Shown piece after piece: positions 28,350 through 37,686 of a stretch of 64,000 nt of DNA (positions are counted from its first letter, which is position 1; every line of letters begins with the position of its first letter). The DNA is from Bacteroidales bacterium (GTDB taxonomy: Bacteria > Bacteroidota > Bacteroidia > Bacteroidales > UBA6680), in the NCBI GenBank assembly GCA_025210735.1, contig JAOARD010000003.1:58544-122543 (forward strand), read 5' to 3'. The translations under genes were made by a program, and so were the position numbers. The notes below the pieces were generated by a model. It saw only the letters and a list, made by a program, of their open reading frames with translations. It was not told the origin of the DNA and ran no database searches.

Positions 28350-29117
28350 ATGAGAAGCCTATTACTATCTGTATTAATGTCTGTAATGTGTCTGGGTATA
28401 TTTGCACAACCAGCCGTTAGATATGGAGACGGACATATAAAGAAGAATCACAAGAAAGCTGCCGTAGATAAAAAGCAAAGGAAATTTGAGAATGCAATGA
28501 ACTATGTTGTTAGCCGAAAAATCTCTTCATCAGAACTTGTTGAATTATGTTCTACATTTAAGAACGAGGTTAAACGATATAAGATTGCACGTAAAGCATA
28601 TAAGAATGTAAAAGATAAAGGTAACTACTTTAAGGTTTACGATCTGTTTACAAGAATGTCGCTTGCTATTAAGTTGTATCACAACACTCAGGCAAAATAT
28701 ATGGTAAACAGAAAAATTAAACAGAACAATGAGGAGGTTATTCTGCACGACGACAGAGAGCATGAACATATGAGCGACCCAGTAAATCCTGATATGTTTG
28801 ATATTGACAACAACCAACCAATGAATAATACTGTTTCTGACAGAGAATATATGCACCATGTAAAGATGGTTAGTGCAATTGGTTTTAACTCTGAGAAACT
28901 GGAAGCTATTAAGAAACTTATTGATAAGCATAATTACACACCAGATCAGATTGCCGGACTTATTGAGAAGTTAAATATGGATGTTGACAGACTTAAAGCT
29001 CTTAAGTTTGCTGCAAAATATATACACTCTTCAGAAGAGAGATATGCAATGTCGAGACTACTACGTTACAGAGCATATATGAAAGAGTATAACGATTACC
29101 TGCTTAATATGAAGTAG
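28350..29117 (+). CDS. Exported protein with two DUF4476-like helical repeats
   Basis: 255 residues. A signal peptide ends IFAQ near residue 20. Two similar all-helical segments are visible: about 42-110 (FENAMNYVVSRKISSSELVE, later YFKVYDLF) and about 168-250 (VKMVSAIGFNSEKLEAIKKL, later YTPDQIAGLIEKLNMDVDRL). Their spacing of helices resembles DUF4476 proteins of Bacteroidota, whose function is unknown. Between them is an acidic, asparagine-rich linker. Monocistronic, with a clear promoter and terminator. Confidence 0.65.
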   Translation: MRSLLLSVLMSVMCLGIFAQPAVRYGDGHIKKNHKKAAVDKKQRKFENAMNYVVSRKISSSELVELCSTFKNEVKRYKIARKAYKNVKDKGNYFKVYDLFTRMSLAIKLYHNTQAKYMVNRKIKQNNEEVILHDDREHEHMSDPVNPDMFDIDNNQPMNNTVSDREYMHHVKMVSAIGFNSEKLEAIKKLIDKHNYTPDQIAGLIEKLNMDVDRLKALKFAAKYIHSSEERYAMSRLLRYRAYMKEYNDYLLNMK

Positions 29118-29139
29118 GAGACAGAGATAAGGTAAAGGT

Positions 29140-29171
29140 AAAAAGGAAGGGCAACATGTTCTTCCTTTTTT
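29140..29171 (+). terminator. Intrinsic terminator
   Basis: AAAAAGGAAG and CTTCCTTTTT form a 10-bp stem over an 11-nt loop with a T tail. Confidence 0.8.
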
Positions 29172-29213
29172 ATTATTTACCATTCCGCAAATTACTAACA
29201 TCAGTACTATTAA

Positions 29214-29837
29214 ATGATTAAAACAATTAAAAAGGCACATCTCTATATTACTATAATTTCAGTCATTACAATATATGCATGTAATACTAACAAGTCAATG
29301 AGTTACAGGACAGAGTTCAATGACACAAGCTCTGAACTAAGATCTGTTATTAAAGAGTTTATAGATTCAGTAGAGTGTAACGATAACTTCTATAGAGTAG
29401 ATATCAACAACCTGTTCTATTTTGTAAAATTCTTTGAACAGGAAGATGATATCCTCTTTACAATTAAAAACAACTACTACTTTACTACCTCTGAACATTA
29501 CAATGGTAACTTATATGAGAATGATACAACCAATATGTACTATTTTAAAGTGCACAACAGAAATATTGTTATAATAGATTACCCTAAGAGCAGTGGACAC
29601 AATCTGTTTAGAAAAGACAGTTATAGAAATACTCTTGCAATGAATATAAAAAGAGATAATGAAGAACTCACTATGTCAGGAAATATACCATTAATAAATC
29701 CGGAGTTATTCAGAGCAACATATAGAATAGACAGTACAGATGGTTTAAAGCTAATTAAATTAGACTCTACAGTATTGGTTCATCCATATAATTCTGAATC
29801 TGATAGTTTTTTAATAATTGAAGACGAGTATATTTAA
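29214..29837 (+). CDS. Putative lipoprotein of unknown function
   Basis: 207 residues. A hydrophobic segment ends ITIYACNTN, so Cys23 should be lipidated. The rest is rich in aspartate, asparagine and tyrosine, with many short beta-type stretches; no family recognised. The next gene lies 30 nt downstream in the same direction and both precede one terminator, so they likely form an operon of two uncharacterised envelope proteins. Confidence 0.55.
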   Translation: MIKTIKKAHLYITIISVITIYACNTNKSMSYRTEFNDTSSELRSVIKEFIDSVECNDNFYRVDINNLFYFVKFFEQEDDILFTIKNNYYFTTSEHYNGNLYENDTTNMYYFKVHNRNIVIIDYPKSSGHNLFRKDSYRNTLAMNIKRDNEELTMSGNIPLINPELFRATYRIDSTDGLKLIKLDSTVLVHPYNSESDSFLIIEDEYI

Positions 29838-29867
29838 AGAACTTAAACTGTTTATTACTAATAAACT

Positions 29868-30179
29868 ATGAGAAAAATTATAATTGCAATTTCCGCTTTA
29901 ACACTTATCACAATTGGTTCAATAACATATCTGATAATATCAAAAACAAACTCATATATAAAACAGGGCAATATACTAGTTGAAAAAGTAGAAGAATACA
30001 AACAGCAGTATAACAAGCTCCCAAAAACTATAACGGACTTAAACATTAAAGAGAGTATGGGAACCGGTCCTTATTACGAACTGATAGATAGTACAAAATA
30101 TATTGTATACTTTAACATTGGTTTTGACAACACCTTTATATACAGTCCCAATACAAAAGAGTGGATAGAGACCCCGTAA
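29868..30179 (+). CDS. Small membrane-anchored protein of unknown function
   Basis: 103 residues. One N-terminal membrane helix (about 4-25, IIIAISALTLITIGSITYLI), then a helix (GNILVEKVEEYKQQYNKLPK) and a short beta-rich end (YIVYFNIGFDNTFIYSPN). The layout of long helix, LPKTITDL and small beta sheet recalls pseudopilin-like type II secretion proteins, but there is no clear prepilin cleavage site. Second gene of the pair with 29214. Confidence 0.5.
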   Translation: MRKIIIAISALTLITIGSITYLIISKTNSYIKQGNILVEKVEEYKQQYNKLPKTITDLNIKESMGTGPYYELIDSTKYIVYFNIGFDNTFIYSPNTKEWIETP

Positions 30180-30205
30180 AGAAATTTGATTTAACAAGCT
30201 GCAAA

Positions 30206-30242
30206 AAAAGCAGAAACACCAATACGGTATGTTCCTGCTTTT
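30206..30242. terminator. Bidirectional terminator between convergent genes
   Basis: AAAAGCAG with CTGCTTTT, extended inwards by AACA/TGTT-type pairing, with A and T runs on opposite sides. Serves the gene at 29868 and convergent 30270. Confidence 0.75.
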
Positions 30243-30269
30243 ATAATTACATACAAGTTTGCAGTAATT

Positions 30270-32075
30270 TTACTCTAAAATAACCGTTTTACTCTTTGGA
30301 TATTTAACAGAGTACTTGATAATAATCTCTTTTGTCTCTTTAGGTTTTAGGTTTAGTCTCCACTGTAGCTTACCAGTATCTTTATTATACTCAGCATCAG
30401 ATATCTCAATAACATCAACATCAATATCATCTAATGTCGACAGAGGTATCTGATCATATACATTTGTTTTTACATTGTAGTTCTTATTATTTCTTACAAC
30501 AATCTTAAATGCCCGCTGCTCTTTCTTATTACCCCCAACAAACTGTGTTGATGTAAAATCGGTAAGTTTATCTCGCTTTATACTAATATTATTATCGATA
30601 CCGAACGACAACGATAGCGTATCTGAAAACTCCATAGTGTTCAGCTCAGATTTACCAATAAATGAGTTCTCCATATATAGGTTAACACTACCCGACATAA
30701 GATCTGCCTTATACCAATCTGCTATTTTAGCAATAAGATATACATTCTCTGATAGTTTAGGTATAGATTGATACTCAAACTCAGCATCTATATCAGACTC
30801 TTTAAATGCAATTACAGATGTTTTACTATCTGAAAGAATAGTCTGTTTTGTATCTATAATATACTCTGTTGATGTCTCCTGTTTTGATGTTATTGTTAAC
30901 GGAGCCGATCCTCCACCCTTACCTGTTGTAATAACAATAACACCATTAGCTGCTTTTGAACCATATAATGCTGTAGCGGAAGCATTTTTTAATGTCTTTA
31001 TATTCTTTATATTATTGGGATCTATATGACTAATATCATTCTGAGGAACACCATCTACTACATACAGAGGTTTTGCAGAGGATTTTACGGAACCAATACC
31101 TCTTATTCTTATTTGAGACTTTGACTCTTGTACAGAATTTACCCCTGCCACCTGACCTTGCAACATTTGAGACACATCTTGTTTCTTACTACTCTTATAA
31201 TATAACTGAGGGTAATAGAACTCCAAATAAGATGGCATTAATTCCGGTATCTGTGCCGATCTGTTTGTTTGTGCCGATGATAGTATAATATTAATACCCT
31301 TCCAGTCTATTCCGGTATTCTGCGTTACATTGGCTTTATATTTTACCTTAAGGGCTTTTCCAGAACCATCAAAGCGGATATCGTATGTAGGATACCAGTT
31401 TGCTCCGCTTACCATATATGCAAAACCCATATTAAAATTACCTGCTCGTTTAGCATCAACAGTAACAGATATAGTTCCTGACGGAAGATCAGATTTCTTA
31501 TTTATTGTTCTGAGTTTATCTCTTAGTTTCTGTATCTCCTTATCGTACCTCTTTATAGCACGTTTTTTTACAAGTTTATCTTTCCTGTACTTCTCTACAT
31601 TAGCATTATAGTGTGCATTCATCTGTTTAAACGACTCTGCACTAACACTCTTATCGCCACCTACAATAGATTTGTTTGAGTTAAGAAAATCAAGTTTATC
31701 ATTAAGTATCTCTATACTCAACTGCTCATCTTCTATCTTATACTTAAACTGTTCTATCTTCTCTTTTATAATCTCAATATCCTTCTCTTTATCAAGTTTA
31801 TTCTCGTAATCGGTACTCTGTTGTACATTAAGAATGGTATATCTGCCATCGCCATTAATGCGGATGCTCTCAGTATCTATATATGGCGATAATCCAGTAA
31901 GTTTTATCACTGATTTTCCGGCAGGAATTGTAACAGAGGTCTTTCGCATAATCTGCGCAGAATTCTTATATACTGTAACCTCTTTTATTTTAGATTTTAC
32001 CTCACTGTTCTTTTGCGCATTTAACAACGGACTAAAACATAACACCATTGCAATAGTTAAAAGCAGTTTGTTCAT
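30270..32075 (-). CDS. MuiA-type DUF4140/DUF4139 protein with inserted TonB-plug segment
   Basis: 601 residues from the ATG at 32075, which puts the signal peptide (KLLLTIAMVLCFSPLLNAQ) at the start; a reading from 32120 would add 15 residues. N-terminal DUF4140 region (KIKEVTVYKNSAQIMRK) and a coiled coil (about 90-185) are followed by the DUF4139 region, starting near GFAYMVSGANWYPTYDIRF. Within it, about residues 304-386 read like a SusC/RagA plug: MLQGQVAGVNS, IRIRGIGS, PLYVVDGVP, SATALYGSKAANGVIVITT. DUF4139 sequence then resumes to the end. Exported; function unknown. Not a receptor itself, because no barrel follows. Confidence 0.85.
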   Translation of the reverse strand: MNKLLLTIAMVLCFSPLLNAQKNSEVKSKIKEVTVYKNSAQIMRKTSVTIPAGKSVIKLTGLSPYIDTESIRINGDGRYTILNVQQSTDYENKLDKEKDIEIIKEKIEQFKYKIEDEQLSIEILNDKLDFLNSNKSIVGGDKSVSAESFKQMNAHYNANVEKYRKDKLVKKRAIKRYDKEIQKLRDKLRTINKKSDLPSGTISVTVDAKRAGNFNMGFAYMVSGANWYPTYDIRFDGSGKALKVKYKANVTQNTGIDWKGINIILSSAQTNRSAQIPELMPSYLEFYYPQLYYKSSKKQDVSQMLQGQVAGVNSVQESKSQIRIRGIGSVKSSAKPLYVVDGVPQNDISHIDPNNIKNIKTLKNASATALYGSKAANGVIVITTGKGGGSAPLTITSKQETSTEYIIDTKQTILSDSKTSVIAFKESDIDAEFEYQSIPKLSENVYLIAKIADWYKADLMSGSVNLYMENSFIGKSELNTMEFSDTLSLSFGIDNNISIKRDKLTDFTSTQFVGGNKKEQRAFKIVVRNNKNYNVKTNVYDQIPLSTLDDIDVDVIEISDAEYNKDTGKLQWRLNLKPKETKEIIIKYSVKYPKSKTVILE

Positions 32076-32219
32076 ATTTATATTTTTTAGTTTAGTAATT
32101 AATATGTCTCCAATAAACAATATATATATCTTTTATAACAAAACAATATAATTGAAACAGTAATAGTATCTCTGTAGTATTCTTTAACTATCTTGCACCA
32201 ATATTTAAGACATATTAAC

Positions 32220-33014
32220 GTGAGATACTTTATTCATTTATCATATAATGGTATAAATTACCGTGGATGGCAAAGGCAGATAAATGCACCCTCTGTTCAG
32301 GAGACATTTGAGAAACGTCTGTTCTCTCTGTTAAAGAGCAAACCTGTTGTTTGGGGATGCGGACGTACTGATGCAATGGTGCACGCATCGCAGTTTTTTC
32401 TGCATTTTGATACAGATAAAAACCTGACTGACGAGCTAAAGGTAAAACTAAATATGATACTACCTAATGATATTACCGTACACGATATAGTTGAGGTAGA
32501 TAGTAATGCTCACGCTCAATTTGATGCTACAGCACGAACGTACGATTACTTTTTTCATACCTATAAAGATTCGTTTCTGAGTACAAGAAGTGCTTATTAC
32601 AATATAGAGAATCTTAATACAGGGGCAATGAAAGAGGCTTGTAGTATTCTTATTAAAAGTTCAGATTTCAGATCGTTATGTAAAACACCGGACAAACACA
32701 ACAACACTATATGTAAAATAGAAGATGCTCAGTTTTTCACCAATGGCAATGGAAGATACAGGTTTAATATAACTGCAAACCGATTTCTTAAGGGGATGAT
32801 CCGTATTATAATGGGTTATATGTTAGATATTGGATGCGGTAAACTTACACCGGAAGGGTTTAACAATATTATAAATGAACGCAAACCACTTAGTGGTGTA
32901 AAACTGGCTTATCCGCAAGGTCTGTTTCTGTCTAAGATAGAGTATCCATACCTTAATATAGATACCACAGGTGAGTTTACAGATATGTTAAGATGTGTTG
33001 AGAAAAGGATATAA
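32220..33014 (+). CDS. truA: tRNA pseudouridine(38-40) synthase
   Basis: 264 residues from the GTG at 32220, whose product RYFIHLSYNGINYRGWQRQ matches TruA starts; a TTG at 32193 would add nine residues and sits in a promoter-like stretch. The catalytic aspartate is in GCGRTDAMVHASQFFLHF near residue 50. RTYDYFFHT and NRFLKGMIRIIMGYML are further family blocks. It makes pseudouridine at positions 38-40 of the anticodon arm of many tRNAs. Divergent from the MuiA-type gene. Confidence 0.93.
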   Translation: MRYFIHLSYNGINYRGWQRQINAPSVQETFEKRLFSLLKSKPVVWGCGRTDAMVHASQFFLHFDTDKNLTDELKVKLNMILPNDITVHDIVEVDSNAHAQFDATARTYDYFFHTYKDSFLSTRSAYYNIENLNTGAMKEACSILIKSSDFRSLCKTPDKHNNTICKIEDAQFFTNGNGRYRFNITANRFLKGMIRIIMGYMLDIGCGKLTPEGFNNIINERKPLSGVKLAYPQGLFLSKIEYPYLNIDTTGEFTDMLRCVEKRI

Positions 33015-33019
33015 AAAAT

Positions 33020-33054
33020 GGGGTATCGCAAAATGAACCAAACAGCGATACCCC
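33020..33054 (-). terminator. Terminator of the efflux operon
   Basis: GGGGTATCGC and GCGATACCCC form a perfect 10-bp stem over a 15-nt loop. Six T follow on the minus strand; on the plus strand there is none, so it mainly serves the efflux operon. Confidence 0.8.
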
Positions 33055-33085
33055 GGTAAAAAACACAACAATCGATAGAATAGTA

Positions 33086-34390
33086 TTAATTAGTAGCCTC
33101 TGTAATACCTCCGGTAATCTTCAGCAGACTAATCCAGCTCTCTATCAGATTAAACCTATTCCTGCTCTTATTAGTATTAGCATTCAGATATTCAATCTGA
33201 ACATCTCTGTAATTAAATGAGTTTATGCTTCCTGCTTCGAATTTCCTTTTCGATAGATTTAGATTTGTTTCTGCTGCTTCCAGTTGCTCTGTTGCAAGTA
33301 TAACCATCTCTTTACGTACAGCATATGTCTCAAACATCTTTGAAAGATCGTTCTTTAAGCTGTGCTCCATCTGATTTAGTTGTACCTCTGCAATATCCTG
33401 TTTTATCTTAGCAATCTTAACCGCTCTGCGCTTTGTTCCTCCTGAGTAGAGATTAAGACTAAGGGTAAATCCAAGATTAAAACCATTATATCCGGCTGTA
33501 ACATTGTTTGGTACCCCTTTCATCTTTGAGTCAGAATAGTTATATGTGTATCCTGTATTCATAGATAAGCTTGGGTAGTAGTTAGCTTTTGCCGAACGCA
33601 CCTCTGTTATTGCCAGTTCTCTGTTTATATATTGATTCTTAAGCGTAGCGTTGTTTGTGGTCATCTTATCCATCATAGCGCCAAGTGTAATATCTTTCAT
33701 TGGCATAGTAAGCGAATCTGTAAAGGCATACACCTTATCCTCCTTAATACCCATCAGGAAGTTAAGATCTCTTATACTATTATTATATGTAGATTTTGAG
33801 TTAAGGTATGTTGCTCTGTCTTGCAACATTGCCACTTTACTCTGCAATAGCTCATATGATGTTTTTGTACCAGTATTATAGCTCTTCTCTGCACGTTTAT
33901 ATCTGTCTGACGATAATTCCATAATAACACGTGCCGCTTCTGTATTCTCTTTATCTAACAACACCTTGTAATATGCAAGCATAATACCCTGAATTGTATT
34001 CTCTATTAATATATTCAGACTACCTTCTGATAGTTTCTGAAGCTCCTCTAATCTATGTTTTGCTATACGTGCCGAGAATCCTTTAAACAGGTTAAGGCTC
34101 ATTGAAACAGAAGGAACCACGCTGTTTGATGACTCCATCTGAGTATCGCCACTCTGCCAAAGATTATTCTGATTAAGATTAAAATTAAACACCGGTAGCG
34201 CTCCTGTATTACCCCAATGGTTGTTTATCTCTGAGGTTGAAGCATTCTGCTTTTCAACTATTACACCGTAGTTTTTCTCTAATCCTACAGATATTGCCCT
34301 GCTTAACGATAACTCTTCCTGAGCATTTGCCACTACTGCCGAAACCATCAGCAGTAGTGTTATTATATAGTATTTTTTAGTTGATATCAT
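33086..34390 (-). CDS. TolC-family outer-membrane efflux protein
   Basis: 434 residues with signal peptide (ending VVANAQ, near 24). The two halves show the long coiled helices of the TolC barrel-tunnel, for example QKLSEGSLNILIENTIQGIM and YKRAEKSYNTGTKTSYELLQ, repeated in the second half as LNLSKRKFEAGSINSFNYRD. It forms the outer-membrane exit duct of a tripartite pump. Its ATG overlaps the stop codon of the RND gene by one base (TAATG), showing translational coupling. Confidence 0.92.
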   Translation of the reverse strand: MISTKKYYIITLLLMVSAVVANAQEELSLSRAISVGLEKNYGVIVEKQNASTSEINNHWGNTGALPVFNFNLNQNNLWQSGDTQMESSNSVVPSVSMSLNLFKGFSARIAKHRLEELQKLSEGSLNILIENTIQGIMLAYYKVLLDKENTEAARVIMELSSDRYKRAEKSYNTGTKTSYELLQSKVAMLQDRATYLNSKSTYNNSIRDLNFLMGIKEDKVYAFTDSLTMPMKDITLGAMMDKMTTNNATLKNQYINRELAITEVRSAKANYYPSLSMNTGYTYNYSDSKMKGVPNNVTAGYNGFNLGFTLSLNLYSGGTKRRAVKIAKIKQDIAEVQLNQMEHSLKNDLSKMFETYAVRKEMVILATEQLEAAETNLNLSKRKFEAGSINSFNYRDVQIEYLNANTNKSRNRFNLIESWISLLKITGGITEATN

Positions 34391-37300
34391 TATATATTCT
34401 CCTCCTCATTTTTAATTCTCTCAGCAACAACAACTGGCTCTATACTCTCTGGTGTACGTGCTTCTTTTCTGAACAGGTTTATTACCTTCAGACGAATACT
34501 GTTTCCGCATACAATGTATACCGGGAAGAACAGCATTATAAGTATTGTACCAAAGAATATTCCGTATGCAAGTGCCACAGCCATTGGTACAAGAAACTTA
34601 GCCTGCATACTTGTCTCAAGAATAAGTGGATATAGTCCTGCAACTGTTGTTAACGAAGTAAGAAGTATTGGTCTGAAACGTGAACGCCCGGCCTCTACCA
34701 CAGCATCTACCAATTTCATTCCCTCTTTCATATTCTGATTAAACTTGGCAAGATATACAACGGCATCGTTAATAATTGTTCCTGACAGAGCAATCATACC
34801 AAATGCACTAAGCAGCGATATTGGATGTCCCTCTATTCCATGTCCCCAGATTGCAGCTATCCAACCTAATGGTATAACTATAATAATAAGTATTCCTTGG
34901 TAGAACGACTTAAAGCTACCCATAATAATGAGTACTATTATCAGGAATGCAATTGAGAATCCACTCAATAACTCTCCGGTCTCCTCCTGAGAATCTTTCA
35001 TCTGTCCTCTGAATGTAAAATCTACCTCCGGAAACTTCTCCTTTATTTGCGGTAACACCTCTGTATTAACAATATCTGTAATAGGTGTTAATGGCTCATT
35101 AGGATTACGCTGATACGCCTCTACTGTTATCTCTCTTCGTCCGTTAAGTCTGTTAATTGCTACCGGACTTCTGTCAAGCGACAGATCGGCAAGGGTATGT
35201 AGCGGGAAAATACCAGATGGTGTAGTTATCTTCATATTCTCAAGCTGTCCCAACATCTGTCTGTTATCTCGTTTATATCTTACATATACACGTACCTCGT
35301 TCTTACCATGAACCAGACGTTGTGCCTGACCTCCAAAGAATCCCTGGCCAACTTGCGCCATAAGGCTCTGTTGTGTTAGTCCAAGTGCATATGCCTGCTC
35401 TTTAGGCAGAATGCGTACCTCCTGATTACCAACTCTGTTGTTATCCATTATATTGTACAGTGCTGTTATCTCAGATAACTGAGATTTGAACCACACTGTA
35501 GCAGCCATAAGTTGCTCCTCGTTACGGCTCAGTAAACTTATAGATACAGGAGCTCCCCATCGCGATGATGCTCCAACAGCAAACTTTGTTGCATCAGGAA
35601 TATGTCCTATCTTTTTGTGGATTCTACGTTTTATCTCTGCCACAGACCATTGAACATCTTCAATACTCTTTAACAGAACAGCAATATTTCCGGCATGTGT
35701 ACCGGATTCTGATCCGTTAAAGGCACTTCCGGTAATCATCTCAAGGAATTTAATAATCTCCGCATCTTCATTATACTCTTCTGTCATCTCAGCACTTACC
35801 TCTCTACATGCTACCTCAATACGTTTAAGATAAGCCTCAGTAATCTGTGTTGATGTACCAGGTTTAAGTGCAAGGTCTATTGTAAAGTAATCGTCCTCAA
35901 CATTAGGGAAGAACGTTGTACCTATTTTTCCTCCACCAACAAGTCCGGCAGTTAACATAAGACATGCAATTGTAAATGCAACTGCTGCCCACTTATATCT
36001 TATCAGACGGCGTACAAACGGTACATACATCTTATCGCGAAATCGGAACAGGAATTTATCAATACCACCACGTATACTTTTAAGGAAACCAATCTCTTTT
36101 CGGCTATCTAAAACTCTTTTGTGCGACAGGTGACTTGGCAGAACAAATACCCCCTCGAATATTGACATTCCAAGACAAGCAATTACAACAAGTGCCATCT
36201 CAAACATCATAGACATATTACCTTTAAGTAACATAAGCGGAAGGAATGCTACCATTGTGGTTGTTACCGATGTAAATATAGCCGGCATAACCTCAAGGCT
36301 ACCATCAAGTGCAGCACGTCTTGGCGATTTTCCTTTCTCAAAATGGGAGTATATATTCTCTCCTATCACAACCCCATCATCAACCAGTATACCAATAACC
36401 ATAATCATACCAAATAGCGATATCATGTTTATTGTAACACCAGCCATGCTGGCAATAATAAACATACCAAAAAAACTTGCTGGTATACCCCATGCCACCC
36501 AGAATGCCAAGCGTATATTCAGGAATAGTGACAGGAACAGAAGTACAAGTATTATTCCTATAATTCCGTTATTAACAAGTATATCTAATCGTGATTTAAG
36601 TATTGTACTAAAGTCAAATAACATCTCCAGATGAACATCATCATTCTGTTCATTAAACTCAGTAATATAGTTCTCTATTGATTCTGATATCTCAATAAGA
36701 TCCTCTGTGTTTAGTTTCATTATACTAAACTGCAAGGCAGGTTTACCATCAATATAGAATGCTGTAGGACTCTCCTGAAACTGATATTTAACAGATGCAA
36801 CATCCTCTACTCTAATAACCGATCCGGCATTTGAGGCGCGTACAACAATCTTTTCTATATCATCTGGTTTAATTGATCGCATACGCGAAAGGATATTCAT
36901 CTCCTCACGTGGATTACGAATTACACCACCTGCCATATCAAGATTGTTTGCAGCAACTGCTTGCCTTATATCTTCAAATGTTAGTCCGTAACGCGATAAT
37001 GTCTCCTGATTTACCTCTATTGCTATCTCAAGACTTGGAGCACCACTTATTGTTATTTGCGATACTTTACCCGAGTTCAGAAGTTCATCCTCTACAATAT
37101 CGGCACGTTTTTTCAGCTCAATCAGGCTCATATCGCCCGACATACTAAAGAAAGCAGCCGGAGAACGACGCTTTTGCCAGTTTACTATTGGCCTGTCTGC
37201 TCCACCCGGAAGGTTAGATATCCCGTCAACAGCATTTTTCACCTCAGTTAAAACACCTTCTGTTTTTACATCTTTCTGTACGGTAACTATTACATTAGAC

Positions 37301-37566
37301 ATGTTCTCAACCGATGTTGAGGTTGTCTCTTTAATGCCCGGTATTCCTCTAAGGGCATTCTCAATAAGTGTGGTAACTCCCTCCTCCATCTGTTTTGGAG
37401 TTGCTCCTGGATAGAACACACTTACGTTTATTGTCTTTGATTCCTCTTCAGGGAATGATGACTTCATCATTGATGAGTAGGAGTAAACTCCTAATACCAA
37501 CAGAAGAACAATCACCATTCTGCCATAGAAAGGATTATTAATAAATGCTTTTACTATTTTGCTCAT
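34390..37566 (-). CDS. RND-family inner-membrane efflux transporter
   Basis: 1058 residues from the ATG at 37566 (MSKIVKAFINNPFYGRMVIV); a longer reading starts at 37599. Typical twelve-helix AcrB-like layout: first helix about 15-32, a cluster near 330-470 with GILVDDGVVIGENIY, and a second cluster near 855-1010 with SGTIINDAVVYLAKFNQ. Two large periplasmic loops lie between. The proton-relay aspartates fall in the VDDGV segment. Substrate not predictable. Middle gene of an adaptor-pump-duct operon. Confidence 0.94.
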   Translation of the reverse strand: MSKIVKAFINNPFYGRMVIVLLLVLGVYSYSSMMKSSFPEEESKTINVSVFYPGATPKQMEEGVTTLIENALRGIPGIKETTSTSVENMSNVIVTVQKDVKTEGVLTEVKNAVDGISNLPGGADRPIVNWQKRRSPAAFFSMSGDMSLIELKKRADIVEDELLNSGKVSQITISGAPSLEIAIEVNQETLSRYGLTFEDIRQAVAANNLDMAGGVIRNPREEMNILSRMRSIKPDDIEKIVVRASNAGSVIRVEDVASVKYQFQESPTAFYIDGKPALQFSIMKLNTEDLIEISESIENYITEFNEQNDDVHLEMLFDFSTILKSRLDILVNNGIIGIILVLLFLSLFLNIRLAFWVAWGIPASFFGMFIIASMAGVTINMISLFGMIMVIGILVDDGVVIGENIYSHFEKGKSPRRAALDGSLEVMPAIFTSVTTTMVAFLPLMLLKGNMSMMFEMALVVIACLGMSIFEGVFVLPSHLSHKRVLDSRKEIGFLKSIRGGIDKFLFRFRDKMYVPFVRRLIRYKWAAVAFTIACLMLTAGLVGGGKIGTTFFPNVEDDYFTIDLALKPGTSTQITEAYLKRIEVACREVSAEMTEEYNEDAEIIKFLEMITGSAFNGSESGTHAGNIAVLLKSIEDVQWSVAEIKRRIHKKIGHIPDATKFAVGASSRWGAPVSISLLSRNEEQLMAATVWFKSQLSEITALYNIMDNNRVGNQEVRILPKEQAYALGLTQQSLMAQVGQGFFGGQAQRLVHGKNEVRVYVRYKRDNRQMLGQLENMKITTPSGIFPLHTLADLSLDRSPVAINRLNGRREITVEAYQRNPNEPLTPITDIVNTEVLPQIKEKFPEVDFTFRGQMKDSQEETGELLSGFSIAFLIIVLIIMGSFKSFYQGILIIIVIPLGWIAAIWGHGIEGHPISLLSAFGMIALSGTIINDAVVYLAKFNQNMKEGMKLVDAVVEAGRSRFRPILLTSLTTVAGLYPLILETSMQAKFLVPMAVALAYGIFFGTILIMLFFPVYIVCGNSIRLKVINLFRKEARTPESIEPVVVAERIKNEEENI

Positions 37567-37686
37567 TGGTTGTTTTATATTTTTGTCTGGTATACACAAT
37601 ATAATTCCATACCTGCTACATTTGCAGCAGTTAAACCCGGATGATATTTAATGAGTTATCCGGGCTAAAGGTATCTGTATCTCTTT

